Of a DNA stretch of 64,000 bases, positions 41,617 through 49,995 are shown piece after piece; within the stretch, counting starts at the first letter, position 1, and each line of letters opens with the position of its first letter. A model generated the notes under the pieces. The model saw nothing but the letters and a program-made list of their open reading frames with translations. It had not been told where the DNA came from and ran no database searches. The DNA is from Opitutaceae bacterium. Lineage in GTDB: Bacteria; Verrucomicrobiota; Verrucomicrobiia; Opitutales; Opitutaceae. The stretch spans positions 62,001-126,000 of the forward strand of contig JACKPU010000001.1 in the NCBI GenBank assembly GCA_024233285.1. Direction: 5' to 3'. A program made the translations under genes and the position numbers.

Positions 41617-43149
41617 ATGAACCTATCGCGAAGAACCGTCACTTGGTGCGCGGCCATCGGTATCAGCTTGGTGCTGCTCTATGCGGGGTTGACTGCAGCG
41701 GCCTGGGTTTTTGTCCGGCATTTCCGCCATGTCGAAGGCGTGGCCTACACGGATATCGCCCTGCCAACCCGCTGGGATCGCTATCAGGTCATCCGCGGGA
41801 ACCACCACATCGCTTCTGGCCTCAAACTGCTGGCAGCGGGCAAATTCGCCCCGGGGTTCCAACAACTCAGGGTGGGGTTGGCCCGGGCGCCCCGCAACCG
41901 CGACGGTCGAATGGCTCTGGCGGGGATATATGCCCAAACCGGGCGAACCGATCTGGCCCAAACCACCCTCCTCGACGGCCTCGCCCATCACTCCAACGAT
42001 CACGACTACGTCGCGACCACCATGGAGTTTCTTTCCTCACTGGCCCAAGACCGCAAGGTTCTGGAGATCTGTGCCCAGCTTATCGCCGACGACTCAATCG
42101 CGCCCACCATTCGGCAACAGGCCGCCCTCCATTCTGCCCGAGCCTCAATCTTCCTCGGCAATTACGACAACGCTGAAAGCACGCTGACCCAAAACGAACT
42201 GCACACCGCCCCCCAAGGCCGGCTGCTGCTCACGCAAATCGAGTGGGAACGCGGCTACCGGGAACTCGCGTTGATCATGCTGCGCAGTCTCGCAACCGAA
42301 TTCCCCGGGGACGAGTCCATTTACGGTCGGTTGGCAAACTACTTGGATCAAAGCGGATTGGACGATGAGCTTGGCCGGCGCTCCCTGTTGAACCAACTAG
42401 CCCATCCGGAAAGCGTCCGTTCCTACATCGATCGATTTCGTGCCCTGGACCGGGTTCAGGATCCCACCGCGCGCGACCGGGCAATCGATCAAGCGTTCGC
42501 ACATTTTCAGGATTCCGACGCCGCTTTGCTGGCCTTGGCTGACTACGCCGCCACCCAAGGTGACGTGAGCTTGGCCAAACGGGTAGCAGCAGAATTCACC
42601 GTCAAGGCGTGGCCCAATGCACGCGCGGCGACTCTTATGGTGATCGAGGCGAATCTCGTGGCGGGAAATTATGCGCAAGCGCTCGCACTTACTCAGGATT
42701 TTCTCGGGGCATCCGATATCGAAACAGCTTACAAGCAAATCGCCACCGGCCTCCAAGGCATCGCCTTCTATGGCGTCGGCGACCCGATCGCCGGCTATGC
42801 CAATCTCTCCAGCCTGATGACTCAGTCCAACCTGCGGGTCGAAAGTTTGCTGGGGATTGCCAATCGTCTGCTGACCATGCAACGCGCCGGACCCGCCCGC
42901 GAGATTCTGGCTCATGCCGTGAAACTTGATGCCAAAAACCAAGCGGCTCTCACCCGATTGATCGAACTCGACCTGGATAACCGCAACATCCCGGCCGTGG
43001 CCGCCAACCTACCCGCTTTGACCAGCATGCGGCGCCCTTCCCCACTCGTGCTAAAACGCGCCCAAACCATGCTGGGGTCCGACGAATGTCTGTTCCTGAA
43101 TGGCAGGTCCGAACTGCTCGCGTTGGTGAATAACACGCTGGTGCGTTGA
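41617..43149 (+). CDS. Membrane-anchored TPR-like protein of the exopolysaccharide region
   Basis: A 510-residue protein with one N-terminal membrane helix (residues about 8-32, VTWCAAIGISLVLLYAGLTAA) and the rest outside the cytoplasm, made of paired helices of TPR type (GLKLLAAGKFAPGFQQLRVGL, LHSARASIFLGNYDNAESTL). No enzyme motifs. Its location beside the export genes suggests a scaffold in polysaccharide synthesis, as with other TPR proteins in such loci. ATG 41617 is preferred to a GTG two codons upstream. Convergent with hisC, 4 nt gap. Confidence 0.75.
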   Translation: MNLSRRTVTWCAAIGISLVLLYAGLTAAAWVFVRHFRHVEGVAYTDIALPTRWDRYQVIRGNHHIASGLKLLAAGKFAPGFQQLRVGLARAPRNRDGRMALAGIYAQTGRTDLAQTTLLDGLAHHSNDHDYVATTMEFLSSLAQDRKVLEICAQLIADDSIAPTIRQQAALHSARASIFLGNYDNAESTLTQNELHTAPQGRLLLTQIEWERGYRELALIMLRSLATEFPGDESIYGRLANYLDQSGLDDELGRRSLLNQLAHPESVRSYIDRFRALDRVQDPTARDRAIDQAFAHFQDSDAALLALADYAATQGDVSLAKRVAAEFTVKAWPNARAATLMVIEANLVAGNYAQALALTQDFLGASDIETAYKQIATGLQGIAFYGVGDPIAGYANLSSLMTQSNLRVESLLGIANRLLTMQRAGPAREILAHAVKLDAKNQAALTRLIELDLDNRNIPAVAANLPALTSMRRPSPLVLKRAQTMLGSDECLFLNGRSELLALVNNTLVR

Positions 43150-43153
43150 GGCC

Positions 43154-44248
43154 TTACTCGGCCAGATCGGCTAGAAGGGCCAGAAAACGCTCGTTTTGAT
43201 CAGACGTTCCCACGGTCACGCGGATCCACTCCGGCAAACCGTAGGCTCGCATCGGTCGCACGATCAGGCCCTGCTTTTGCATCTCGCCAAAAACCCGGGC
43301 CCCATCGCTCACGCGCAACAGAATGAAATTCGCCACACTCGGGACAAACTCGACGCCCTGATTCCGCAAACCGGTTTCCAATTGCCGCAAACCCGCGGCG
43401 TTTTCTGTCCGGCAGCGCGTGATGAATTCGGAGTCATCCAAGGCCGCCACCGCGGCCGCCTGCGCGACCGCATTCACATTGAACGGCTGGCGCACGCGAT
43501 TCAGCAACGCAGCCAGCTCCCCGCCCGCGTAACCATAACCTACGCGCAGTCCGGCCAGCCCGTATATCTTTGAAAACGTCCGCAAGCCGATCACATTGCG
43601 CCCCTCGGCAATCAATGGCCTCAAATCCGGCGGCGTATCCAAATACTCCGCATAGGCTTCGTCGAAGACTGTGATCACGTGCTCCGGCATCGCCCGCGCA
43701 AACGCCAGCAACTCGGCCTCCGTGTTCGCCGTGCCCGTGGGATTGTTCGGACTCGGCACAAAAACCATGCGCGTGCGCGGCGTGACCGCCGCCGCCAGAG
43801 CCTCCAAATTGTGCTTGTGATTGACGAGCGGCACTTCGACCGGTTTGGCGCCGAAAAGCAGCGTCACCAACTTGTAAACCACGAACGCCGGGTTGCCCAT
43901 GACCACTTCGTCGCCGGGCCGCAAAAACGCATGGCCGAGCAATTCGATGATCTCATTGGAGCCGTTGCCGATGATGAATTGCGTCGGCGACAGCTGCCAC
44001 TTCTCCGCCAGTTTCGCACGCAAACCAAAACATCCGCCGTCGGGATAAAGCTCCACTTCGGTCAAAGCCCGCTGCGCAGCCGCCAGCGCCCGCGGTGACG
44101 ACCCCAGCGGGTTCTCGTTCGAAGCCAGTTTGATGATGCCGTCCGGATCGAGCCCCAGCTCGCGCGCGACGTCTTCAATCGGCTTGCCCGGTTCATAAAC
44201 CGGCTGCGTCCGCACTTCCGATTTCGCCAATGTCGCGATGTTGCTCAT
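43154..44248 (-). CDS. hisC: Histidinol-phosphate aminotransferase
   Basis: A 364-residue PLP enzyme of fold type I. Typical HisC features: SNENPLGSSPRAL near residue 42, NGSNEIIELL, VPSPNNPTG, DEAYAEYLD and the PLP-binding lysine in SKIYGLAGLRVGY; C-terminal RPMRAYGLPEWIRVTVG binds phosphate. It converts imidazole-acetol phosphate to histidinol phosphate; some HisC enzymes also use aromatic oxo-acids. Not in a his operon here, as in many bacteria with scattered histidine genes. Confidence 0.93.
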   Translation of the reverse strand: MSNIATLAKSEVRTQPVYEPGKPIEDVARELGLDPDGIIKLASNENPLGSSPRALAAAQRALTEVELYPDGGCFGLRAKLAEKWQLSPTQFIIGNGSNEIIELLGHAFLRPGDEVVMGNPAFVVYKLVTLLFGAKPVEVPLVNHKHNLEALAAAVTPRTRMVFVPSPNNPTGTANTEAELLAFARAMPEHVITVFDEAYAEYLDTPPDLRPLIAEGRNVIGLRTFSKIYGLAGLRVGYGYAGGELAALLNRVRQPFNVNAVAQAAAVAALDDSEFITRCRTENAAGLRQLETGLRNQGVEFVPSVANFILLRVSDGARVFGEMQKQGLIVRPMRAYGLPEWIRVTVGTSDQNERFLALLADLAE

Positions 44249-44297
44249 GTCTGCACCAGAACAGAAAGCCCGCGCGCCGCAAAACCCTTTTCGGTCA

Positions 44298-44891
44298 TCA
44301 CTCGATCACACGCGGGACGCGCACCCACTTCATGCCGGCCGCCTCGGCCGCTTGGATGCCCAATTCGGCATCTTCAAATACCAGACACTGGTCGGCCGGC
44401 ACGTTCATGTGCCGGGCGGCGAGCAGGAACGTATCCGGCGCCGGTTTCCCATGCTGCACATCGTCGGCCGCCACCACCACGGGGAAGAGCGTGTGCAGTC
44501 CGCGACTGACGAGCGTCTCCAGCACGACATCCTTTGGGCCACCCGAGGCCACGCTCACCGGATGCGTCTTCGCTACACGACGCGCAATCTCCACCACCGG
44601 GGCGATCAAAGGGGCCTCGGGCAGCAACGCGGTGAATCTACGCTCCTTAACTTCGCGCAAGGCGATGGGCTCAAAATCCGTGCCGTGATGCCGGTTGAAA
44701 ATATCGGCCACTTTTACCGCGGGAACTCCGCCCAGCGAATAGAACAGCTCTTCATCCAAATCGCGGTTGAGACCGAACTCACGCAAAGTATCGCGCCATG
44801 CCACATAATGCAGCGGCATGGTGTTCACCAAGGTGCCATCAAGATCGAAGATGTAACCGGCAAAGTCTCCGGTGGGGATGTCGAGTTGCAT
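44298..44891 (-). CDS. HAD-superfamily phosphatase/phosphomutase (beta-phosphoglucomutase-like)
   Basis: A 197-residue HAD subfamily IA protein. Motif I is FDLDGTLVNT (nucleophile and acid Asp), motif II Ser in VASGG, motif III Lys in HGKPAPD and motif IV VFEDAELG. The short alpha-helical cap follows motif I (WRDTLREFGL). The FDLDGTLVNTMPLH sequence followed by a short cap fits beta-phosphoglucomutase/YqaB-type enzymes acting on sugar phosphates. ATG 44891 is used, since it begins just before motif I. Encoded between hisC and the GH4 gene, all on the minus strand with 49-61 nt gaps; co-transcription with GH4 is likely and a sugar phosphate substrate plausible. Confidence 0.88.
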   Translation of the reverse strand: MQLDIPTGDFAGYIFDLDGTLVNTMPLHYVAWRDTLREFGLNRDLDEELFYSLGGVPAVKVADIFNRHHGTDFEPIALREVKERRFTALLPEAPLIAPVVEIARRVAKTHPVSVASGGPKDVVLETLVSRGLHTLFPVVVAADDVQHGKPAPDTFLLAARHMNVPADQCLVFEDAELGIQAAEAAGMKWVRVPRVIE

Positions 44892-44952
44892 GAAGCCCGA
44901 CACCCCACCGGAACACGCCATCGCTGGCAATCGCGATTCGCGCGACGTAAGA

Positions 44953-46419
44953 TCAGTGACCCGCGCGCGGATTCTTTTTCTCCATGCGGCGCAATTCGGC
45001 CATCGAACGCGTTTTCAACCGCGCCGCACCCTTGTAATTCTTGGTCTTGAGCCGCGGCCCCTTGGCCAGACGCGCTTTCGCAGCGCGCGTCGCCTTGCGA
45101 TATTGCGGCAGCCATTCGGCCTGTGCGATCAGGAAATCGTCGACCATTTGCCAGACTTCGGGCGGATTGCAGACCGCGCCGACCAACGGGTCCATGAGCA
45201 TCGCTTGGCGCAGCATCGTGTCATCGCCGTGCACGGCCGCTTCAACCCCCATGCGCTGCACCGCGATGCTCGCGTTGCAGACCGCCGCGCAACCGAGCGG
45301 GAGATCGCCCACCGACGGCGTGTTGAAGCCATGCCGATCCACGTAGCCGGGTGCCTCGACGATCGCATCCGGCGGCAAATTCGTGATGGTGGCGTGATTC
45401 ACGAGATTGAAATGCCCGCGGTAGATGCGACCGGTCTCCATCGCCTCGAGGATATGGCTGCCATGTTCGTCGCTCCGGTTCTCCGGCGCGTATTTCAAGG
45501 CCTCGGGCCGTTTGCCGCGGCCAAACTCCTTGCGGAACCAATTGCGGCCTTCGGTCACGACCCGCAGATAACCACCGGTCTCGCCGTTGATCCACGACCC
45601 CATGTCGATCCACTTTTCGATTTCATCGGGCCGCTTGCGATACCACGGCACGTATTCGCTGAGGTGACCGTTGGATTCGGTCGAATAGTAACCGAAGCGT
45701 CGCAGCATATCGATGCGCACTTTCTCGGTCTTGGAGTATTCGGCGTGTTTCTCAAACGCCTTGAGCAGATCACCCGTGCGATCGCGGCCGTTGGTTTGGA
45801 CCGAAACATACCAAGTCTGGTGATTGATGCCGGCGCAGATGATGTCGACTTCGTTGCGCTCAAGACCGAGCACCTTGGCAATTTGATAATGGCCATGCTG
45901 CACCCCGTGGCAAAGCCCCACGCAGCGCACGCCGCCGTATTTGTTGGCCGCCCAGGTCATCATCGCCATCGGGTTCGCATAGTTGAGCAGAAGGCAATTC
46001 GGCGCGGCCACTTCGCGGATGTCCTGGCAGAAGTCCAGAATCGCCGCGATGCCGCGCTGCGCATACATGATGCCACCGGCGCAAAGCGTATCGCCCACGC
46101 ACTGGTCCACGCCGTATTTGAGCGGGATCTCGATGTCGTGTTTGAACGCCTCGATGCCACCGATGCGGACCACGCAAAACACGTAGTTGGCGCCCCTCAG
46201 CGCCTCGCGCCGTTTGGTGGTCGCGGTGATGCGCGTCTTCAAGCCGTTGGCTTCGATATCGCGACGGCAGATTTCCGCCACCATGTTGAGGTTGCGCTCA
46301 ACAATGTCGGTGAACGCAAATTCCACGTTCGCGAATTCCGGCACCGTAAGCAGGTCGGCGACCAATCGGCGGGTAAAGCCGATCGAGCCGGCACCAATGA
46401 AAGCAATTTTGATGGGCAT
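44953..46419 (-). CDS. Family GH4 glycoside hydrolase (alpha-glucosidase/alpha-galacturonidase type)
   Basis: A 488-residue NAD+- and Mn2+-dependent hydrolase of family GH4. N-terminal NAD loop FIGAGSIGFTRRL, LLNYANPMAM, metal-binding Cys in LCHGVQHGH and His in GINHQTW are all present. GH4 enzymes cleave by an oxidation-elimination route. Sequence alone does not distinguish glucoside from galactoside or uronide; the presence of hexuronate genes in the same window makes an oligogalacturonide or glucuronide substrate attractive but not proven. The last ~45 residues form a strongly basic tail (RLKTKNYKGAARLKTRSM) unusual for GH4. Divergent from an AraC regulator. Confidence 0.9.
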   Translation of the reverse strand: MPIKIAFIGAGSIGFTRRLVADLLTVPEFANVEFAFTDIVERNLNMVAEICRRDIEANGLKTRITATTKRREALRGANYVFCVVRIGGIEAFKHDIEIPLKYGVDQCVGDTLCAGGIMYAQRGIAAILDFCQDIREVAAPNCLLLNYANPMAMMTWAANKYGGVRCVGLCHGVQHGHYQIAKVLGLERNEVDIICAGINHQTWYVSVQTNGRDRTGDLLKAFEKHAEYSKTEKVRIDMLRRFGYYSTESNGHLSEYVPWYRKRPDEIEKWIDMGSWINGETGGYLRVVTEGRNWFRKEFGRGKRPEALKYAPENRSDEHGSHILEAMETGRIYRGHFNLVNHATITNLPPDAIVEAPGYVDRHGFNTPSVGDLPLGCAAVCNASIAVQRMGVEAAVHGDDTMLRQAMLMDPLVGAVCNPPEVWQMVDDFLIAQAEWLPQYRKATRAAKARLAKGPRLKTKNYKGAARLKTRSMAELRRMEKKNPRAGH

Positions 46420-46439
46420 AAGCAGGGTTACAGATTCGT

Positions 46440-46457
46440 GCTTATGCTACGATAAGC
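46440..46457. promoter_or_regulatory. Inverted repeat in the GH4/AraC divergent promoter
   Basis: GCTTAT-GCTACG-ATAAGC is a perfect 6-bp inverted repeat with a 6-nt spacer, midway in the 83-nt gap between the GH4 start and the AraC start. Candidate binding site of the AraC-type protein. Confidence 0.45.
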
Positions 46458-46502
46458 GTTCTCGTCTTGCCATGCTCAGCTTGTGCTAATTTCTGTCTTT
46501 TT

Positions 46503-47363
46503 GTGCTCAACCTTCCCAAGCCGCCGCCATTGGGCGAACGACACATTTTCTTCTCCGAAAAAACGGTGCCCTTGCGCGCGATGCTCGGCACCGTCGGGCA
46601 CGCGCGCGTCACGAGTCCGAGTTACAGCTGGCAGGGATTGAAGCGCGGCCGGGCCGAATTTTCGCTGCTGCAATACACGCTGTCGGGCCGCGGCCGATTG
46701 CGCGTCGGCACCTTGGAACGCGACGTCCTGCCCGGCACCGCGATGCTGCTGCATTTTCCCGACGACAATCACTACTGGCTGCCTGCCGACGCGAAGGAAT
46801 GGACGTTTGTCTACGTCTGCCTGCATGGCCGTGAAGTGGCGCGGCTTTGGCGCAGCATCGAATCACGACTTGGTGCATTGGTGGCATTTCAACCCAACGC
46901 CGCTCCAATCTCAGTCGCAACCCGCATTGTCGCCTCCGCCCTGACTGAACAAATCGACAGCGCCTTCACGGCTTCGGCCCTCGCTTACGAACTGATCATG
47001 GCTCTCGCGGCGGAAGCGCGCACCCCGCGCACCGGTCAACCAGATCAACCCGCAATCGAACGCGCCCGGCTTTTCGCCGAGCAGCATTTGCACGAGCCGT
47101 TGACGGTTGCCGCACTCGCGAATCAAGCAGACATGTCGCGCTACCACTTCACCCGGCTGTTTACCGCGCATACGGGTTTGCCGCCCGCCGCGTGGATCAT
47201 CGAACAACGTGTGCGCGAAGCCGCCCGCCTGCTGCGCGGCACGCAACTGCCCTTGAAGGACATCGCGACCCGCTGCGGTTTTCCCAATGCTAATTACCTT
47301 TGCCGGGTGTTCCGGCGGCATAGCGGCATGCCGCCGGCGTCCTACCGCCGCAGCGGCGCTTAG
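46503..47363 (+). CDS. AraC-family transcriptional regulator
   Basis: About 286 residues. The N-terminal half is a cupin-like sensor (LQYTLSGRGRLRVG, GTAMLLHFPDDNHYWLP), and the C-terminal ~100 residues are the double helix-turn-helix of AraC (LTVAALANQADMSRYHFTRLF and LKDIATRCGFPNANYLCRVF, then RRHSGMPPASYRR). It probably binds the cleavage product of the GH4 enzyme and activates that gene. GTG 46503 is chosen because it starts just before the conserved LNLPKPPPLGERHIFF; a TTG at 46467 would add 12 residues. Its stop overlaps the helicase stop by 4 nt. Confidence 0.9.
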   Translation: MLNLPKPPPLGERHIFFSEKTVPLRAMLGTVGHARVTSPSYSWQGLKRGRAEFSLLQYTLSGRGRLRVGTLERDVLPGTAMLLHFPDDNHYWLPADAKEWTFVYVCLHGREVARLWRSIESRLGALVAFQPNAAPISVATRIVASALTEQIDSAFTASALAYELIMALAAEARTPRTGQPDQPAIERARLFAEQHLHEPLTVAALANQADMSRYHFTRLFTAHTGLPPAAWIIEQRVREAARLLRGTQLPLKDIATRCGFPNANYLCRVFRRHSGMPPASYRRSGA

Positions 47364-48871
47364 CGCCGCATGCCACGGTGCAGGCGGCTGGCGGGTTTGG
47401 CGGGCGCTGCCTGGGCGTTTTCATCAAACAACGCGGAGTAAATGTAAGGAAATCCTTCGATTTTCTTCCGCTCCACCGCAACGCCCATGTAGCGCTCGAT
47501 GCTGCGCGCATCGCGAACGTCATCTTCGGTCACGAGCGTGAACGCGTCGCCGGTTTGCTGGGCGCGGCCGGTGCGGCCGATGCGATGGACGTAGTCCTCG
47601 GCGTTTTCCGGCACGTCGTAATTGATGACATGGGAAACGCCGGCGATATCGAGGCCACGGGCAGCAATATCGGTCGCGATCAGCATCTCAAATTTGCCGC
47701 TCTTGAAGCCATCCAGCGCCTCAACGCGTTCCCGCTGGCTGCGGTCGGAATGCATGACTCCAACCGTATGGCCGCTTTGCTGCAGTCGTCGGGCGATGCG
47801 GTCGGCTCCCATGCGGGTGCGGGTGAAAATCAGCACGCTCTTGAAATCCGTCTGCTCCAAGAGCAGTTGCAGCAGGTCAAATTTTTGCGAAGCCACGACC
47901 GGGTAGAAGGCATGCGAAACCGTCTCCGCCGGCGAGCGCTGACGGCCGATCTCCACCCGCGCGGGATCACGCAGAGCCCAGCTGGCGAGCGAGGCGATTT
48001 CCGGCGGCAATGTCGCGGTAAAGAAAAGCGTTTGGCGGGACTTCGGCGTCTGTTCCACAATGCGCCTCACGTCCGGCAGGAAGCCCATGTCGAGCATGCG
48101 GTCCACTTCGTCGAGCACGAGGATATCCACATCCTTGAGCGAACAGTTGCGCTGTTCGAGATGATCGAGCAGACGGCCCGGCGTCGCCGCGAGGATATCC
48201 ACCCCGCGTTTCAGATCCTCCAGTTGTTTGCCGTAACCGACACCACCGTAGACGATGGTGACGCTCAGATCGGTGAATTTGGCGTATTTTTGAAAGGCTT
48301 CCTCCACCTGCAGCGCGAGCTCGCGCGTGGGTTCGAGCACAAGGCAGCGCAAGGGACCATGGCCGCCGAGCCGCTGAATGATCGGCAGCGCGAATGCCGC
48401 GGTTTTGCCAGTGCCGGTCTGGGCCGAACCGATCAGGTCGCGGCCTTCGAGCACAACGGGGATCGATTGCGCCTGAATTGGAGTGGGTTCGGTATAACCC
48501 ATTTCCTGCACGGCAAAAGCGAGGGCATCCGAAAGGCCGAGCTTGGAAAACGCCGTGTCCATTTTCGGCACGTCGACCGGCACCGCCGGCTTGATCGGTT
48601 CGCGCCGCGGGTGCTCAAACGACTGGTCGCGGTCGCGTCTTTCGGGACGGGAATCGCGGTCTCGGCCGCGTCCCCGCTGGCCGCCGGCACGTGAACCACG
48701 CGGGCCACCCTCCTGGCGGGCTGGGCCGGTCTTGGCACCTTTGCGTGGGCGGGGCGACCGGATTTCGGCTGATTTGGACGACGGAGACTGGTTGCCAGAC
48801 TGCGACTCGTTGGGCGCGGCGGGCTTGGTTGATCCTTTGCCGCGCAACTTCGCGATGAGCTTTTTAAACAT
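47360..48871 (-). CDS. DEAD-box-family RNA helicase, RhlE-like, with DEVD motif
   Basis: A 503-residue helicase. Residues 1-100 are a basic, low-complexity segment with RG/GR pairs (GPRGSRAGGQRGRGRDRDSR), placed at the N-terminus rather than the C-terminus where RhlE usually has it. Core motifs: Q motif PTPIQAQSIP, Walker A AQTGTGKT, PTREL, motif II VLDEVDRMLDMGF (DEVD instead of DEAD), motif III FFTATLP for SAT, motif VI HRIGRTGR. DExD variants are usually active. Role: ribosome assembly or RNA turnover. No Shine-Dalgarno sequence. Confidence 0.93.
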   Translation of the reverse strand: MFKKLIAKLRGKGSTKPAAPNESQSGNQSPSSKSAEIRSPRPRKGAKTGPARQEGGPRGSRAGGQRGRGRDRDSRPERRDRDQSFEHPRREPIKPAVPVDVPKMDTAFSKLGLSDALAFAVQEMGYTEPTPIQAQSIPVVLEGRDLIGSAQTGTGKTAAFALPIIQRLGGHGPLRCLVLEPTRELALQVEEAFQKYAKFTDLSVTIVYGGVGYGKQLEDLKRGVDILAATPGRLLDHLEQRNCSLKDVDILVLDEVDRMLDMGFLPDVRRIVEQTPKSRQTLFFTATLPPEIASLASWALRDPARVEIGRQRSPAETVSHAFYPVVASQKFDLLQLLLEQTDFKSVLIFTRTRMGADRIARRLQQSGHTVGVMHSDRSQRERVEALDGFKSGKFEMLIATDIAARGLDIAGVSHVINYDVPENAEDYVHRIGRTGRAQQTGDAFTLVTEDDVRDARSIERYMGVAVERKKIEGFPYIYSALFDENAQAAPAKPASRLHRGMRR

Positions 48872-48950
48872 GTGAAAAGCTCAACAGACTTGGTTTGCCG
48901 CCGCATTGCAATCTTGTATCCGGCAAGCGGCGGCAGACCGAAAACTGTCG

Positions 48951-49364
48951 TTACAAGTTGGCTTTGATCTTTTCCAGCACCGCCAGCGAGAGCGTCTCAT
49001 CACCGAACACGCCGATGCGAATGCTCACGTTGGTCACGCGGTCGTCGACCTTCTTGAGCACAATTTCGACCCGCTTGTCCAAGGCCGTGCGGGCCACCAA
49101 CTCGGCATCAATCGAGCTTTTCTTTTGGCTGACCGAGGCAAATTCCATGTCTCGAATCGCGGCTTGGGCGGCGCCATAGGAATCGCCGATATCGGCACTC
49201 AAAGTCGATTCCATCCGCCCATTGAACCACGCAACGCCAGTCCCGGCGGCCCCGGCCGCAACCACTGCCACACAGCCTGTTTGGACAAGCGCTGTTCCCG
49301 CCGCAACCAAGCCAACACCCAGCCGAAGCACACGCAAAAACGAAGAATTCATTCGGGTTTTCAT
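48951..49364 (-). CDS. DUF3568-type lipoprotein
   Basis: A 137-residue protein. The signal segment LRLGVGLVAAGTALVQTGC ends in a Cys suitable for lipidation. The mature chain, with a glycine/alanine stretch (VAVVAAGAAGTGVAWFNG) and a helix-strand domain (YGAAQAAIRDMEF, VEIVLKKVDDRVTNVSIRIG), matches the DUF3568 family of small envelope lipoproteins of unknown role. ATG 49364 gives the signal; 26 upstream codons were rejected. A single gene with its own upstream region. Confidence 0.8.
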   Translation of the reverse strand: MKTRMNSSFLRVLRLGVGLVAAGTALVQTGCVAVVAAGAAGTGVAWFNGRMESTLSADIGDSYGAAQAAIRDMEFASVSQKKSSIDAELVARTALDKRVEIVLKKVDDRVTNVSIRIGVFGDETLSLAVLEKIKANL

Positions 49365-49429
49365 AGGCGAATACAGACATTCGTAATGCAAGATGGTTTC
49401 ATCTAAAAGATCAGACTGTGGTAATCGGC

Positions 49430-49442
49430 ATGGTTTAACCAT
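49430..49442. promoter_or_regulatory. Palindrome ATGGTT-T-AACCAT
   Basis: This perfect 13-bp palindrome lies in the 160-nt AT-rich gap between the divergent DUF3568 and GNAT genes and is followed on the plus strand by ATATTTTTAT. It could be an operator or a weak hairpin; no assignment possible. Confidence 0.35.
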
Positions 49443-49524
49443 ATTTTTATCATTAACTTACAAGAATACCCCAATCCTCTTCTGTAGCGTGGACAACTAA
49501 GCGAGCGGCGACGAACATGCTGCC

Positions 49525-49992
49525 ATGCATATCCGGTCTGCCACTCAAGACGATGTCGCCCTGATCATGACATTCATCCGTGCGCTTGCTGACTACGAAC
49601 GGATGTCCGACGAAGTCGCTGCCACCGAGGGCGGTTTGCGGGAAGCGCTCTTCGGACCGAAACCGGCGGCCGAATGCCTCCTGGCATTTTGCGACGGACA
49701 ACCGGCAGGGTTCGCGGTCTATTTTCAGAATTTCTCCACCTTTCTGGCCAAGCCGGGACTCTACCTGGAGGATCTCTTCGTGAAACCGGAGCACCGCGGC
49801 CGCGGCGTCGGCAAGGCGCTGCTGCTCCACCTCGCTCAATTGGCCAATCAGCGGGGTTGCGGGCGCATGGAGTGGACCGTGCTCGATTGGAATCAACCAG
49901 CGATCGATTTCTATGAATCACTGGGCGCGCGGCGCCTGAAAGAATGGAATATCTGCCGGCTCGCCGGGCCCGCTCTCTCTCGATACGCGTAA
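49525..49992 (+). CDS. GNAT-family N-acetyltransferase (diamine/thialysine type)
   Basis: A 155-residue GNAT protein. The acetyl-CoA binding motif is LYLEDLFVKPEHRGRGVGKA (R/Q-x-x-G-x-G/A as RGRGVG), followed by the MEWTVLDWNQPAIDFYESLGA segment that is characteristic of the spermidine/thialysine acetyltransferase (SSAT-like) branch. It would acetylate a primary amine such as a polyamine or thialysine. Followed by the phzF-like gene after 3 nt and the Hpt gene, so the three form an apparent operon. Confidence 0.9.
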   Translation: MHIRSATQDDVALIMTFIRALADYERMSDEVAATEGGLREALFGPKPAAECLLAFCDGQPAGFAVYFQNFSTFLAKPGLYLEDLFVKPEHRGRGVGKALLLHLAQLANQRGCGRMEWTVLDWNQPAIDFYESLGARRLKEWNICRLAGPALSRYA

Positions 49993-49995
49993 ATC

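Noticed and set aside
41396..41620. Possible 74-residue gene in the 41334-41616 gap
   Set aside because: No similarity, no initiation signal, composition like non-coding AT-rich DNA, and it runs into the TPR gene.
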